From NCBI GenBank assembly GCA_030544215.1, contig JARZZO010000003.1:37018379-37082378 (forward strand): a DNA stretch of 64,000 bases. Direction: 5' to 3'. The stretch is from Zantedeschia hybrid cultivar (lineage: Eukaryota > Streptophyta > Magnoliopsida > Alismatales > Araceae). Each line of letters starts with the position of its first letter. Within the stretch, counting starts at the first letter, position 1. This document shows, piece after piece, positions 62,700-64,000 of this stretch. Made by a program: the position numbers and the translations under genes. The notes beneath the pieces are model-generated. The model was given only the letters and a program-made list of their open reading frames with translations. It searched no databases and was not told the DNA's origin.

Positions 62700-64000
62700 G
62701 GTTGTCCTGCTCATGTAAAGAGGCATGATCCAGACAAGCTGGAATCACGAACTAATAAATGCAGGTTTGTGGGATATCCAAAGGAAACCTTTGGATACTA
62801 TTTTTACCATCCTGGTGAACAAAAGGTGTTTGTCGCCAGGAAAGCTGTCTTTCTGGAAGAGGAATACCTCATCCAGGAGAACAGTGGGAGTAAAATAGTA
62901 CTGGAAGAGGTTCCAGATCCCCAAACAGCTGCATTATCATCAGATGAGATATCAGTTCCTGAATCTGTTCAGGTACACACAGATGAGCCTCGTAGATCTG
63001 GTAGAGTACTTAGACTACCCGAACGATATGTGGGACATATCGCTGAAGGTGAGTCTAAGGTACAATATAATGAGGATGATGATCCTAAAACCTACCAGGA
63101 GGCCATAGAAGGTTCAGAATCCGGGAAATGGCGAGAAGCCATGAACTCAGAAATCCAGTCCATGTACACCAACCAAGTTTGGAACTTGGAGGACTTGCCC
63201 GAGGGTATTGTACCCATCGGTTGCAAGTGGATCTTTAAAAGAAAGATCGGTGCTGATGGACGGATCGACACTTATAAGGCAAGGTTGGTGGCAAAGGGAT
63301 ATCGTCAAAGGCAAGGAATTGACTATGACGAGACTTTCTCACCAGTTGCCATGATAAAGTCGATCAGAGTTCTGCTCGCCATTGCTGCACATTTTGATTA
63401 TGAAATCTGGCAGATGGATGTGAAGACTGCCTTCCTCAATGGTAATCTTGAGGAAGAGGTGTATATGATACAACCAGAAGGTTTCACATCCAAAGAATCT
63501 CCAGATAAAGTGTGCAAGCTTCAGAGGTCCATTTATGGACTTAAGCAAGCTTCCCGGAGCTGGAACTTAAGATTTGACGAGGCTGTCAAGTCTTATGACT
63601 TCATTAAGAATGAAGATGAGCCTTGTGTGTACAAGAAGACCAGTGGGAGTGCAGTCACTTTTCTAGTTCTTTACGTAGATGACATACTACTCATTGGGAA
63701 TGATGTAGCTATGATGTCATCAGTAAAGATCTGGCTGTCGAAAAACTTCTCCATGAAGGATTTGGGAGAAGCATCCTACGTATTGGGAATACGGATCTAT
63801 AGAGATAGATCAAAGAGGATGCTTAGAATGACCCAATCCTTGTACATAGATACCATAGTCAAAAGGTTTGGCATGGAAAATTCCAAGAGAGGTTTCATAC
63901 CGATGAGACATAGAATTAATCTCTCAAAGGAGCAGTCTCCTAAGACTCCTAATGAGAGGGCATTCATGGATAGAATACCCTATGTCTCTGCCATAGGATT
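62700..64000 (+). pseudogene. D reverse transcriptase, open to the window end
   Basis: Same frame as integrase after the TGA. Linker GYPKETFGYYFYHPGEQKVF and SGRVLRLPERY, then RT: GCKWIFKRKIGADGRID, KARLVAKGYRQRQGIDYDET, FSPVAMIKSIRVLLAIAA, QMDVKTAFLNGNLEEEVYMI, SIYGLKQASRSWN and the catalytic YVDDILLIGND at about 63674-63706. No stop to 64000, where RNase H has not yet begun. Called pseudogene because the upstream polyprotein is broken. Confidence 0.92.

Larger units (their letters stand above)
56916..64000 (+). mobile_element. Ty1/copia element D, runs off the window
   Basis: LTR 56916-58466, primer site 58468-58480, a 2.75-kb structured leader, short gag, protease, integrase and RT up to the window end. 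Integrase before RT defines copia; motifs suggest the Tork/Angela part of the tree (tentative). It is inserted in PMD copy 2. Gag is internally deleted and pol has several breaks, so D is dead, though the RT frame is open. Confidence 0.93.

Overview
The window is nuclear DNA of a flowering plant, probably a eudicot, and almost all of it is nested LTR retrotransposons. The evidence is the set of plant-specific lineages seen directly: Ty3/gypsy Tat (with a second, archaeal-type RNase H), Athila, Tekay/Del chromovirus, and Ty1/copia elements primed by initiator tRNA-Met. Genes of the plant mobile domain (PMD) family are carried as antisense passengers. I see no ordinary single-copy host gene, rRNA, tRNA or CRISPR array.

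Layout. 1-168 and 10731-12951 are a minus-strand copia element (B) whose leader was split by a young Tat element (A, 169-10725, target duplication AACTT). B itself sits inside the reverse transcriptase of an Athila element (C, 12952-18485). 18486-24596 is the debris of one or two further Tat-like elements: a minus-strand PMD pseudogene, an LTR-like block, a plus-strand PMD-like pseudogene and GC-rich inverted repeats. 24597-56915 is a second Tat element (A2), plus strand. Its pol (24597-28806) is broken by a Tekay solo LTR (26176-28248), and its antisense PMD gene (exons between 30148 and 56915, minus strand) is spread over about 27 kb. The PMD gene is interrupted by a Tekay element (F, 30614-45690), which holds an Athila-derived non-autonomous element (E, 36557-44490), by a minus-strand copia element in an intron (H, 46179-55501), and by a plus-strand copia element (D, 56916 to beyond the window end).

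Coding state. Nearly every pol gene is broken by stops, many of them former Trp codons, or by frameshifts. The clear exception is E, whose LTRs are almost identical and whose 674-codon ORF is open. That ORF encodes a diverged Athila gag-protease-like protein that has lost the protease active-site triad. A is also young by its LTRs, yet has lost gag.

Most notable signals. (1) Short inverted repeats with an invariant 10-nt spacer recur in LTRs, UTRs and a PMD intron, in periodic arrays. The half-site word differs between contexts: GGCGTC/GACGCC in Tat A, Tekay and a PMD intron; GGAAGGC/GCCTTCC; GGACGGC/GCCGTCC. (2) The copia leaders are chains of hairpins. D has eleven AT-rich hairpins, all with 3-nt loops ending in G, then four hairpins that all present the same word. 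In the homologous leader of H the same four positions, at nearly the same spacing, all carry a different shared word. This looks like coordinated turnover of a cis-acting RNA or DNA recognition system. All of this was read by eye; no alignment or folding program was run.
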